From: Roseivirga sp. UBA6061
GTDB lineage: Bacteria > Bacteroidota > Bacteroidia > Cytophagales > Cyclobacteriaceae
Assembly (NCBI GenBank): GCA_002427745.1
Contig: DIYF01000123.1
Span: 208 to 21,283 of the forward strand
Length of the DNA stretch: 21,076 bases
Direction: 5' to 3'
Part shown: positions 9,470 through 17,118 of the stretch, in pieces
Layout: every line of letters starts with the position of its first letter
How positions within the stretch are numbered: position 1 is the stretch's first letter
The notes under the pieces: generated by a model
The model's database searches: none
What the model saw: the letters and a program-made list of their open reading frames with translations, nothing else
Told to the model about the DNA's origin: nothing
Position numbers and translations under genes: made by a program

Positions 9470-10369
9470 ATGACCCGATTAATTTCTAAAGTGCTGGTGA
9501 TCGTATTCGTCAGCACCACACCGCTCATCGCTCTTTCACAAACAGTGCTCAATGATAGCATTATGAACGGCCTCAACTTTGAAAAGGCCGCCTTTCGTCT
9601 ATGGATCCATAAGGACATTAAGAAGGTTCGCGGCATCATTGTGATGGTACCAGGCTCCAATGGTGACGGACGAAACATGGTGGAAAAGGCTGAATGGCAA
9701 AACCTGGCCAAGGAGCATGATATGGCCCTGATGGCCTGTAATTTCAGAGATAAGAAAGTGAGCGCAGTGGAAGAATATGCCGATGTAAGCAAAGGCAGCG
9801 GTCAGGCCATGCTGGATGTTATTAAGCGCTTTGCCGGAAAGTCGGGTCATAAGGAGCTTGCTACCGCTCCCCTGGTACTTTGGGGCATGTCAGCAGGAGG
9901 AGAAGTCAACTATGAACTCGCCTGTTGGATACCTGAACGCGTTATCTGCTTTATTGTCAACAAAGGAGGCGTCTATTATACCGCTTTGGCCTCAGAAGCC
10001 ACTCGAGCAGTACCCGGAGTCTTCCTGACCGGTGAAGTCGACAATCCTTACAGAAACAACATAGTCTACGGTCTCTTCTCTGTCAATCGCAGGTTCGGTG
10101 CCAAATGGATATATGCAGAAGAGCCCGGGACAGGACATCAGTTTGCCAGATCAGAAACTTTCGCTTTAGAATACTTTCATCAGATGATCCCTCTGCGACT
10201 ACCTGCCAAAGTTGGAGATCCCCTCGCTCCTCTTTATCCTGAAGGTTTTATTGGTGAGATGGAAACTAAACAAGTCAGTGCTTTTGAAAAAGGAAAGCGC
10301 TACAAAGGTATTACCGTTTGGTTACCCAATATGGCCATTGCGGACCTCTGGCACTCCCTTATGAAATAA
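9470..10369 (+). CDS. Secreted alpha/beta hydrolase (esterase/depolymerase-like)
   Basis: A 299-residue alpha/beta-hydrolase-fold enzyme with a signal peptide of about 23 residues (cleavage near ALSQ). The nucleophile elbow is G-M-S-A-G-G with Ser141. Asp191 in GEVDNPYR and His223 in GTGHQ complete a plausible triad in the right order and spacing. The loop VPGSNGDGRNM (about 60-70) suits an oxyanion-hole region. The layout resembles exported esterases and polyhydroxyalkanoate-depolymerase or feruloyl-esterase-like proteins, but the substrate cannot be read. It starts one base after the LamG gene stop and ends 7 nt before the serine-hydrolase gene, so all three are probably one transcript acting in the periplasm or at the cell surface. 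The C-terminal 60 residues after the His form an extra segment of unknown role. Confidence 0.82.
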   Translation: MTRLISKVLVIVFVSTTPLIALSQTVLNDSIMNGLNFEKAAFRLWIHKDIKKVRGIIVMVPGSNGDGRNMVEKAEWQNLAKEHDMALMACNFRDKKVSAVEEYADVSKGSGQAMLDVIKRFAGKSGHKELATAPLVLWGMSAGGEVNYELACWIPERVICFIVNKGGVYYTALASEATRAVPGVFLTGEVDNPYRNNIVYGLFSVNRRFGAKWIYAEEPGTGHQFARSETFALEYFHQMIPLRLPAKVGDPLAPLYPEGFIGEMETKQVSAFEKGKRYKGITVWLPNMAIADLWHSLMK

Positions 10370-10376
10370 TGATGCT

Positions 10377-11462
10377 ATGAAATACCTGAAGACATTTGCC
10401 CTTAGCCTTTTCGTTTTGTCAATGGCTGGTTGCTCAAACATCTCTGAAAAGACTTCTTTTGTCGATTTGGCCATCATGGAATCAAAGCTGGACAGCCTTC
10501 TCGCGTCTGCTATCACCCACAGAGAAACACCCGGACTGGCAGTGGCAGTGGTTTCGGGAGATAAGGTCTTATATAGCAATGCTGTTGGTGTGAGTGATTT
10601 AGAAACCAATACTGCTCTGAAAACTACGGATGTTTTCAACTTCACCTCCATCGCGAAAACAGTCACAGCTACGGCTATCATGCAACAGGTTGAAGCTGGT
10701 GATATGACCCTGGACAATACGGCCTACAGCTACTGGAATGAGCCATTTCAGGGACTTGAACTACCTACCATCAGGCAAATGCTTTCTCACTGTTCAGGAC
10801 TGCAGTTCACTGATAAATCTGCAGGCTCTGATGGTCAGTTGCAAGCCGGTGACCTGAGACTCACCAATGTTCCCGGCTACAAACTCCAGTACAGCAATGC
10901 TGCTTTTTACAGTTTAGGGCAACTGGTAGCACACCAAAATCAAATGGATTTTTCCGATTATGTCAAAGAGGCCATTTTCTCACCTCTGGGCATGAAGCAT
11001 AGTTCGATATCAGCTGATCAGACACCCGACAATATAATTCAGGGGTATACCTTCTCTGAGGAGGGGTTCAGTCAGGTTGCTATGCCGGCCACAAACCCCA
11101 GAAAGGTTGGTAATGGCATTCTTTACTCTACTATCGGAGATATGGCGACCTGGGCTCAAATGCATCTTAACAGAGGCACATACCAGCGTATCCGGATTCT
11201 GGGAAAGGACAGCTACAAAGCGCTTTGGAAGCCTCACCTTGAAACAGGTTGGGACAGAATGAAAGCAGCAGCCGGGCTGGGTTGTTTCATCGGCAAGGTG
11301 GGTGACTATACCTCTGTCAGCCATATTGGTGGTGGCGGTGGCTATAGCGCTGCCTTCGTCCTGTTACCCGGTGCTGACCGGGGTTTCGTGATTGCAGCCA
11401 ATAGCGATAAGTTTCCGAGGGAAGCTTTAATTGACAGCATTGCTAAGATTGTGCTGAATTGA
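10377..11462 (+). CDS. Class-C beta-lactamase-fold serine hydrolase lipoprotein
   Basis: A 361-residue member of the beta-lactamase/penicillin-binding-like serine hydrolase family (PF00144 type). The N-terminus has a lipobox, SMAGC with Cys19, predicting lipid anchoring. All three active-site elements are visible: S91-I-A-K94 (nucleophile and general base), Y172-S-N174, and H316-I-G318 followed by a glycine run, which replaces the KTG motif as is usual in this family. Known members include esterases, D-amino-acid peptidases and lactamases, so the annotation alone does not indicate antibiotic resistance. It lies 7 nt behind the alpha/beta hydrolase gene and ends the operon. Unlike the serine hydrolase at 17119-18534, it has no C-terminal lipocalin-like domain. 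Confident of family, not of substrate. Confidence 0.9.
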   Translation: MKYLKTFALSLFVLSMAGCSNISEKTSFVDLAIMESKLDSLLASAITHRETPGLAVAVVSGDKVLYSNAVGVSDLETNTALKTTDVFNFTSIAKTVTATAIMQQVEAGDMTLDNTAYSYWNEPFQGLELPTIRQMLSHCSGLQFTDKSAGSDGQLQAGDLRLTNVPGYKLQYSNAAFYSLGQLVAHQNQMDFSDYVKEAIFSPLGMKHSSISADQTPDNIIQGYTFSEEGFSQVAMPATNPRKVGNGILYSTIGDMATWAQMHLNRGTYQRIRILGKDSYKALWKPHLETGWDRMKAAAGLGCFIGKVGDYTSVSHIGGGGGYSAAFVLLPGADRGFVIAANSDKFPREALIDSIAKIVLN

Positions 11463-11578
11463 AGCGGGAGTCTCAGACTTTGTAAAAGTCCGGCCTTCTC
11501 TGATCCTTTACTTAGTCGATTCCCATTTTTAATTACCGTCTCATCCTTCTAATTTGAAGGCACTCAAACCACTTAACT

Positions 11579-14500
11579 ATGAACAAACGTATTACCCTCT
11601 TGCTCTGCCTGTTCCTTGCAGGGCTCTTTGTTACACACGATGCCCTCTCGCAGCGCAGAAAACGAGCCAAGACCCCTCCTGCTCAACCTGCTTCCACACT
11701 GGAAGCCTCTACCTTTGCGGGACTGGAGTTCAGGGGTATAGGACCGGGTTTTATGTCCGGCAGAATTGCAGACATCGCGATTCACCCTGAAAATGAAAAT
11801 ATCCGCTATGTCGCTGTAGCGTCCGGTGGTGTCTGGAAGACCGTCAATGCCGGGGTCACCTGGGAATCGGTCTTTGACGGGCAAGGCTCCTACTCTACCG
11901 GCTGTGTGACCATTGATCCCAACAATCCGCATGTTGTCTGGGTAGGTACGGGAGAAAACGATGGTGGCCGACATATAGGCTTTGGTGATGGTATTTACCG
12001 TAGCGATGACGGTGGAGCTAGCTGGACCAATATGGGCCTCAAAAGCTCGGAGCATCTTTCTAAGATCATAATCCACCCGGATGACTCCGATGTGATCTAC
12101 GTTGCCTCTCAGGGCCCTCTCTGGAGCAAAGGTGGTGAACGCGGCTTCTATAAATCAACAGATGGTGGTAAAAACTGGAAGCGCACACTGGGGGATGATG
12201 AGTGGATGGGCGTGACGGACATGGTAACCGACCCCAGAAACCCGAATCGTATTTATGCCGCAACATGGCAACGTCACAGAACAGTAGCGGCTTATATGGG
12301 TGGTGGCCCGAAAACAGCTCTTTACCGCAGTGAAGATGCCGGTGAAAGCTGGACAAAACTGAGTTCCGGACTCCCTTCAGGTAAAATGGGAAAGATTGGC
12401 CTCGCCATTTCTTACCATAACCCGGATGTAGTATATGCCGCCATTGAGCTGAACAGAAGAACCGGAGGGCTCTATAAATCTACAGACCGCGGGGCTACCT
12501 GGTCCAAACAGTCCAATGCTGTGTCAGGTGCTACTGGCCCTCATTATTATCAGGAACTCTACGCCTCTCCACACCATGAAGGATGGCTGTACCTGATGGA
12601 CACAGATGTACAGATTTCTAAAGATGGTGGTAAGACCTTCACCCGTCTCAATACAGAACATCGCCATGTAGATAATCATGCACTCGCCTTCAAAAAGAAT
12701 GACCCTGACTACCTCATGATCGGTACCGATGGTGGTGTTTACGAGAGTTTTGACCTGGGAGCTCAATGGCGGTTCTTTCCCAACCTGCCCGTAACGCAGT
12801 TCTACAAGGTGGCAGTGGATGATGCCGCTCCTTTCTACAATATCTATGGCGGCACCCAGGACAATAGTACGCAGGGAGGTCCTTCGAGGACAGATAATGT
12901 CCAGGGAATTGAAAACTCAGACTGGTCAGTCGTACTGAACTGGGACGGTCATCAGCCGGCTACGGAACCCGGAAACCCGGACATCATTTATGCTGAGCGC
13001 CAGGAAGGTACTTTATCTCGTGTAGACATCACCACCGGTGAGGTCATAGACATTCAACCACAGCCAACTGCTGACGAAGATTATGAGCGCTTTAACTGGG
13101 ATGCTCCTATCCTGGTCAGCCCCCACAAACCCAGCAGGATTTACTTTGCCTCTCAGCGTGTATGGAAATCTGAGAACCGGGGTGATAGCTGGACAGCCAT
13201 CTCAGGTGATCTGACGAAAAATGAAGAACGCCTGGAGCTACCTGTCATGGGCGGAAAGCAGAGCTGGGATTCTCCCTGGGACGTATTGGCTATGTCCAAT
13301 TATAATACCATTACCTCCCTGGCTGAATCACCTGTAGAAGAAGGTGTGATTTATGCCGGCACAGATGATGGCCGGGTACAGATAACAGAAGATGGAGGCC
13401 GGAACTGGCGCATGATTCCCGTTGGCAATATGCCCGGAGTACCGGCTACAGCCTTTGTAAATGATATCAAGGCGGATTTATATGATGCGAATACAGTATA
13501 CGTAGTGCTGGACAATCATAAGTACGGAGACTACCAGCCTTATCTGGCAAAGAGTACTGATCGTGGAGCTACCTGGACATCCATTAAGAATAACCTGCCG
13601 GACAGAACGCTTCTATGGCGAATTGTTCAGGACCATGTAAGAAAAGACCTGTTCTTTCTGGCGACAGAGTTCGGGGTTTACTTCAGTATTGATGCCGGTG
13701 GAGAATGGACTAAACTGAAAGGTGGCATGCCCACCATATCCGTACGTGACCTGGCTATCCAGCGCAGGGAGAATGACCTGGTGGCAGCTTCCTTTGGTCG
13801 TGGCTTCTTTATTCTCGATGACTATACGGCTCTCCGTGGAGTATCTAAAGAGCAGTTGGCCCGGGAAGCCACTCTCTTTAAGCCTCGCAAGGCTCTCTGG
13901 TACATTCCACGCTCACACCTGGACTTTGATACGCCTAAAGGCTCTTTGGGGGCTCAGCTATACATGGCTCCTAACCCCGATTTCGGAGCAGTATTTACCT
14001 ACTATCTCAAGGATGGTTTGAAATCTAAAAAAGCCAAACGGCAGGCTACCGAAAAGCCATTGGCCGATGCCGGAAAAGATGTTCCCTTCCCTGGCTGGGA
14101 TGCGGTGAGAGCTGAAGCCGAAGAACAGGGTCCTCATGTCTGGCTGGTGATCAAAGGAAGCGATGGCAAGGTGATCAGGCGCGTTTCTGCAGAAACCAGC
14201 AAAGGTTTTCACCGGGTTTCCTGGGACCTGAAGTACCCTGCTGCCGGGGCTATTGACCTTCAGGGGCAAAACACCGGGTTTACAAGCCTTATGGTTGCTC
14301 CAGGCTCTTATACGGCTACACTTTATAAGCAGGTAGACGGAGAAGTATCTCAACTTGGAGAACCCGTGATATTCGAGGTGGAGCGACTACGTGAAGGTGC
14401 GCTACCCGGTGCCTCTCCTACGGCAACGGCTACCTTCTGGCGGGCGTATGAAGATGCTTCCAAAGAGGCCTCTAAATTCACGCTGTCACTCACCAATGCT

Positions 14501-14863
14501 ATGAACAAGGCTCAGGCCATGCAAACAGCCGTGGGTCAGTCTTCAGCTACTCCGGGTACCCTGGACAAGGAGATCAGCCAGCTAAGGCAGAGGCTTCTGG
14601 ATATCAACAGCACCCTGAACGGTAATCCTGAAAAAAACCAGATGGGAGCTAAAACGCGCCCCACTATTGGTGGCAGGTTGTTTACCCTGGAAATAGGTGT
14701 GGCCAACTCTACCTATGGGCCTACAGAAACACATAAGCAAACGCTGAGAATCGTGAATGATCAGCTGGCAGAACTTAATCAACAGTTGAGCGAGGCCAAA
14801 ACCGAAATGGATCGACTGATCAGGAGCCTGATTGCTGCAGGAGCTCCCTGGATAGAGCGTTAA
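11579..14863 (+). CDS. Secreted VPS10/BNR multi-propeller protein (often annotated 'glycosyl hydrolase')
   Basis: A 1094-residue exported protein with a signal peptide of about 25 residues (cleavage near ALSQ) followed by a basic linker. About 45-740 is built from BNR/Asp-box blades. At least eight Asp-boxes of the S/T-x-D-x-G-x-x-W type are visible, such as SDDGGASW, STDGGKNW, SEDAGESW, STDRGATW (twice), TEDGGRNW and SIDAGGEW, which predicts Sortilin/VPS10-like beta-propellers. The opening RGIGPGFMSGRIADIAIHP is typical of a large Bacteroidota family. After about 855 there is a beta-rich segment (FHRVSWDL near 878), then a helical, coiled-coil-like C-terminus (AELNQQLSEAKTEMDRL). The glycosidase label of this family is doubtful, as no catalytic acid pair is evident. 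It appears to be monocistronic, 116 nt after the previous gene, with a hairpin terminator downstream. Confidence 0.9.
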   Translation: MNKRITLLLCLFLAGLFVTHDALSQRRKRAKTPPAQPASTLEASTFAGLEFRGIGPGFMSGRIADIAIHPENENIRYVAVASGGVWKTVNAGVTWESVFDGQGSYSTGCVTIDPNNPHVVWVGTGENDGGRHIGFGDGIYRSDDGGASWTNMGLKSSEHLSKIIIHPDDSDVIYVASQGPLWSKGGERGFYKSTDGGKNWKRTLGDDEWMGVTDMVTDPRNPNRIYAATWQRHRTVAAYMGGGPKTALYRSEDAGESWTKLSSGLPSGKMGKIGLAISYHNPDVVYAAIELNRRTGGLYKSTDRGATWSKQSNAVSGATGPHYYQELYASPHHEGWLYLMDTDVQISKDGGKTFTRLNTEHRHVDNHALAFKKNDPDYLMIGTDGGVYESFDLGAQWRFFPNLPVTQFYKVAVDDAAPFYNIYGGTQDNSTQGGPSRTDNVQGIENSDWSVVLNWDGHQPATEPGNPDIIYAERQEGTLSRVDITTGEVIDIQPQPTADEDYERFNWDAPILVSPHKPSRIYFASQRVWKSENRGDSWTAISGDLTKNEERLELPVMGGKQSWDSPWDVLAMSNYNTITSLAESPVEEGVIYAGTDDGRVQITEDGGRNWRMIPVGNMPGVPATAFVNDIKADLYDANTVYVVLDNHKYGDYQPYLAKSTDRGATWTSIKNNLPDRTLLWRIVQDHVRKDLFFLATEFGVYFSIDAGGEWTKLKGGMPTISVRDLAIQRRENDLVAASFGRGFFILDDYTALRGVSKEQLAREATLFKPRKALWYIPRSHLDFDTPKGSLGAQLYMAPNPDFGAVFTYYLKDGLKSKKAKRQATEKPLADAGKDVPFPGWDAVRAEAEEQGPHVWLVIKGSDGKVIRRVSAETSKGFHRVSWDLKYPAAGAIDLQGQNTGFTSLMVAPGSYTATLYKQVDGEVSQLGEPVIFEVERLREGALPGASPTATATFWRAYEDASKEASKFTLSLTNAMNKAQAMQTAVGQSSATPGTLDKEISQLRQRLLDINSTLNGNPEKNQMGAKTRPTIGGRLFTLEIGVANSTYGPTETHKQTLRIVNDQLAELNQQLSEAKTEMDRLIRSLIAAGAPWIER

Positions 14864-14924
14864 TTAATTATTGATAGCAGTAAGCCTTGTCCAAAATCTG
14901 ACAGGTCTTATTCCAGTAACTGTT

Positions 14925-14968
14925 AACCAGAGTGTGATAGCTTTTTATTGCACTCTGGTTTGTTGTTT
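14925..14968 (+). terminator. Terminator between convergent genes
   Basis: Perfect 10-bp inverted repeat AACCAGAGTG (14925-14934) and CACTCTGGTT (14951-14960), with further weak pairing into the loop. It is followed on the plus side by the T-rich TGTTGTTT. It lies 61 nt after the plus-strand propeller gene and 19 nt beyond the stop of the minus-strand one. The minus side has no T-run, so it should work best for the plus-strand gene, though the hairpin may slow both. Confidence 0.75.
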
Positions 14969-14979
14969 CACAGTGCTCT

Positions 14980-16068
14980 CTAAATGTTTGCAAATTCCAC
15001 ACTGTGCACCATGGGGAGATTACTGTTGAGTGTATTCCAGGATTCTCCGGCATTGGTGGAATGGTAGAGATTACCTGTGGTGGTACCGAAAACCAACTCC
15101 TCCCCCTGTAGTGTCAGTGCGTGACGATAAGTAATATCAAAGGCTGTTCCCTGAGGCAGCCCTGTTCTGAAGTCCTGCCAGGTTTTACCTCCGTCATCTG
15201 TTCTGCAAACACAAAGCGACTGATCAACAGCAGTGCGATTCACATCACTGACACCCGGAACCACCCAGGCCACATCAGGATCCGTTTCATGAGCGGCTAT
15301 GGCAAATCCAAAATTCGCAGGACCATTGAAATCTGTTATATCATGCCAGTTGCCACCGGCATCTTCGGTTCTGAAAATACCACAGTGGTTCTGTTGCCAC
15401 ATTACCTTGTTATTGGCCTTACACCAGTCTATCAGATGCGGATCCTGACCGTAGGGCGAGGATGGGTCGGGCAAGAAATCTGCCCTGAGGCCATTGCTCC
15501 TTACCTCCCAGTTTTGTCCACCATCTGTAGTTTCAAACATACCGGCACAGCTAATCGCTATGAATATATGGTCAGAATCGGCAGGGTCCACCAAGATGGA
15601 ATGAATCCCCGGGTGATCCCTTCCCCCACCAAACCAACGGTCTTTTCTGGAAGGATGATCCCAGAGTCCTCTCATTAGCTCAAAAGAATCACCATTGTCT
15701 GTGCTTTTAAAGAGTCCACCCGGCTCAGTACCGATATAGAGGGTACCGGGTCGGTCAGCCCCTCCGTTTGAAAAGGCCCATAACAATCTGGTAGAAGCCG
15801 GTACTCCCTCCTTGATTTCTTCTCCATCCGGGTACTTGGGTGCTTCAAGCTCTTCCCAGTTCTTTCCATCTTTGGAGCGATGAAGTTTGCAACCCCAATG
15901 ACCATGATCGAGCAAAGCCCACCAGGTACCGGTAACCTCATCATAGCTGGCAATAGTTACAGGTATGCCTACAAACTGTGCGTCATCATATGCCCAATTG
16001 CCTGAAGGAGTTTTCTTATAAGTAATCAGGCCTTTGCGGGTACCGAGTAATAGGATGTTCTGTGCCAT
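14980..16068 (-). CDS. Cytoplasmic BNR/Asp-box beta-propeller protein, partner of the MoaD-like gene
   Basis: A 362-residue protein with BNR/WD40-YVTN-like blades and no signal peptide (it starts MAQNILLLGTRKGL), so it is presumably cytoplasmic. Six Asp-box-like motifs are visible: near 65 (SKDGKNW), 122 (STDNGDSF), 180 (TTDGGQNW), 234 (TEDAGGNW), 290 (TDDGGKTW) and 337 (STNAGESW). Between blades it has the charged segment WFGGGRDHPGIHSI (about 145-157) and six Cys (60, 174, 216, 229, 286, 288), which is more than expected in an ordinary propeller. The family is related to proteins loosely annotated as exo-sialidase or photosystem II assembly-factor-like, and neither name fits this context. 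It lies 72 nt downstream of a MoaD/ThiS-like gene on the same strand, so the two are probably co-transcribed. It is convergent with the secreted propeller gene. Confidence 0.87.
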   Translation of the reverse strand: MAQNILLLGTRKGLITYKKTPSGNWAYDDAQFVGIPVTIASYDEVTGTWWALLDHGHWGCKLHRSKDGKNWEELEAPKYPDGEEIKEGVPASTRLLWAFSNGGADRPGTLYIGTEPGGLFKSTDNGDSFELMRGLWDHPSRKDRWFGGGRDHPGIHSILVDPADSDHIFIAISCAGMFETTDGGQNWEVRSNGLRADFLPDPSSPYGQDPHLIDWCKANNKVMWQQNHCGIFRTEDAGGNWHDITDFNGPANFGFAIAAHETDPDVAWVVPGVSDVNRTAVDQSLCVCRTDDGGKTWQDFRTGLPQGTAFDITYRHALTLQGEELVFGTTTGNLYHSTNAGESWNTLNSNLPMVHSVEFANI

Positions 16069-16140
16069 ACGTCTGAAAAAATTAAGAAGCCCAAAAAATA
16101 CATTTACTTATTGACGTTCAGCCCGGAAACAAGGGGACAA

Positions 16141-16413
16141 TCATCCACCCGAAAGTGCCTGCATAATATACATTTCGTCTGTGTCAGCCAGTCTGTCAGC
16201 CAGTTTTTGCCTGTCTTTGATCATGTCATTACCAATGAAAATATTGACGTGTTTCCTCAAAACGCCATTTTCATCGACAATGTAGTCTTTCAATCCATGA
16301 TGGTTTTGTTCCACCTGATCCAGCGCCTCTGCCACCGTTTCTCCTGATACCTCTAAGGGAGTCAAATCGGGATAAAAACGTTTCAGGTTAGAAGTGAATT
16401 TTACAACAGGCAT
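16141..16413 (-). CDS. MoaD/ThiS-type ubiquitin-fold protein with C-terminal Gly-Gly
   Basis: A 90-residue protein with the MoaD/ThiS beta-grasp pattern: an N-terminal beta hairpin (VVKFTSNLKRFYP), a helix (ETVAEALDQVEQ), the segment LRKHVNIFIGNDMI near 52, and the C-terminal strand DEMYIMQALSGG. The chain ends exactly at Gly-Gly, the tail that E1-like enzymes (MoeB, ThiF) adenylate in sulfur carriers and that small archaeal modifiers use for conjugation. No molybdopterin, thiamin, ThiF/MoeB or JAB-protease gene is nearby. It is the first gene of a two-gene unit with the BNR propeller protein. It could be a sulfur carrier, a protein modifier, or an orphan using MoeB or ThiF encoded elsewhere. 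The family assignment is firm. The role is open. Confidence 0.88.
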   Translation of the reverse strand: MPVVKFTSNLKRFYPDLTPLEVSGETVAEALDQVEQNHHGLKDYIVDENGVLRKHVNIFIGNDMIKDRQKLADRLADTDEMYIMQALSGG

Positions 16414-16512
16414 TGATATAAGCTCAATTTTGTACAGGTAATATATTGATTGATTTCAGCTAATACAACGTCAATGTATAGCAGAGGTTTCCCGAGGTCA
16501 GTCTTTCATATG

Positions 16513-16986
16513 CTACTGCTGAGACTGATATTGCTTCATCCAGGTTTTGAAATCAGAGTAATCTGTATGCCTGATAATCTTACCGTCCCGGAATTCGAGT
16601 ACTGACACTTCTCTTACTCTGAAGTCATAAGATTTACCGGTGTTGCTGTCCGTAAAAGTGTAGGTCATAATCCCTTCAAAGACTGCGACAGGCCCGGAAA
16701 CAAAGTGTTCTTCAATGGCATAGCTTAGGTTGGTCAGGCCAGTGGTAACGGTTTTCAGGTGAGCCAGCACAGCCTGCTTGCCGCTTACAGATTTATTGGA
16801 AGGGTCTATCTCGCTCCAGGTGGGGTCACTCCAGATGACATCTTCTGCCAGGTACCTGCCATATGTAGCCTGATCCATCGCAAAGTACGCATCGATGTAT
16901 TTGCGACTATCGGATTTAAGATCCTGAGCGTATGCCTGAACTGAAATAAGTGAGATGGCTAAAACCAACCGGAGCGACCTTTCCAT
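16513..16986 (-). CDS. Secreted SnoaL/NTF2-like protein
   Basis: A 157-residue protein with a signal peptide of about 20 residues (cleavage after AYA). It is followed by a cone-shaped NTF2/SnoaL-like fold, recognised from the opening helix (YIDAYFAMDQATYGRYLAEDVIWSDP), the middle element (KQAVLAHLKTVTTGL), and the closing strands (AVFEGIMTYTF, VREVSVLEFRDGKIIRHTDYSDF). The last block, with 'DGKI' and 'D..D', is typical of SnoaL-like proteins. These bind small hydrophobic ligands or act as isomerases or cyclases. No specific activity can be assigned. It is on the same strand as the serine hydrolase upstream, but the hairpin at 17068-17100 lies between them, so it is probably transcribed separately. 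Confidence 0.82.
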   Translation of the reverse strand: MERSLRLVLAISLISVQAYAQDLKSDSRKYIDAYFAMDQATYGRYLAEDVIWSDPTWSEIDPSNKSVSGKQAVLAHLKTVTTGLTNLSYAIEEHFVSGPVAVFEGIMTYTFTDSNTGKSYDFRVREVSVLEFRDGKIIRHTDYSDFKTWMKQYQSQQ

Positions 16987-17036
16987 AGTTGAGTTTGTAT
17001 TAAAACCTCAAGCTAGCCATCTAGTACTCGTTTCTC

Positions 17037-17053
17037 TCTTGCGAATCTTGCGA
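17037..17053. repeat. Tandem octamer TCTTGCGA x2, possible operator
   Basis: TCTTGCGA occurs at 17037-17044 and again at 17046-17053, a 9-bp period close to one helical turn. It lies 51-67 nt upstream of the SnoaL-like gene start, in its promoter region. A regulator site is possible. No regulator is known. Confidence 0.35.
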
Positions 17054-17067
17054 TATTATAAACGACC

Positions 17068-17100
17068 AAGGCCCGATGGAGCAAAGCTCTATCAGGCCTT
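17068..17100 (-). terminator. Hairpin downstream of the serine hydrolase gene
   Basis: A 15-position stem, AAGGCC/GGCCTT outside and GAGC/GCTC inside, with one C-A mismatch, one G-T pair and an AAA loop. It begins 18 nt beyond the stop of the minus-strand serine hydrolase. The minus-side flank is only moderately T-rich (GGTCGTTTATAAT), so it is a likely but not classical terminator. Confidence 0.6.
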
Positions 17101-17118
17101 CTTTAACTTTCAGGTCTG

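Noticed and set aside
9340..9792. 150-codon minus-strand open frame
   Set aside because: Spans the LamG/alpha-beta hydrolase junction in antisense. Both plus-strand genes are well supported.
11469..11490. Overlapping inverted repeats (AGTCT/AGACT and GACTTT/AAAGTC) just after the serine hydrolase lipoprotein gene
   Set aside because: The loops are only 1-3 nt and no T-run follows. Too weak to call a terminator or an attenuator.
11573..12076. 167-codon minus-strand open frame
   Set aside because: Antisense shadow of the secreted propeller gene, whose signal peptide and blades are clear in the plus frame.
15121..15678. 185-codon plus-strand open frame
   Set aside because: It lies antisense inside the BNR propeller gene, whose minus-strand frame shows clear Asp-box motifs. 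The plus-strand product has no recognisable domain.
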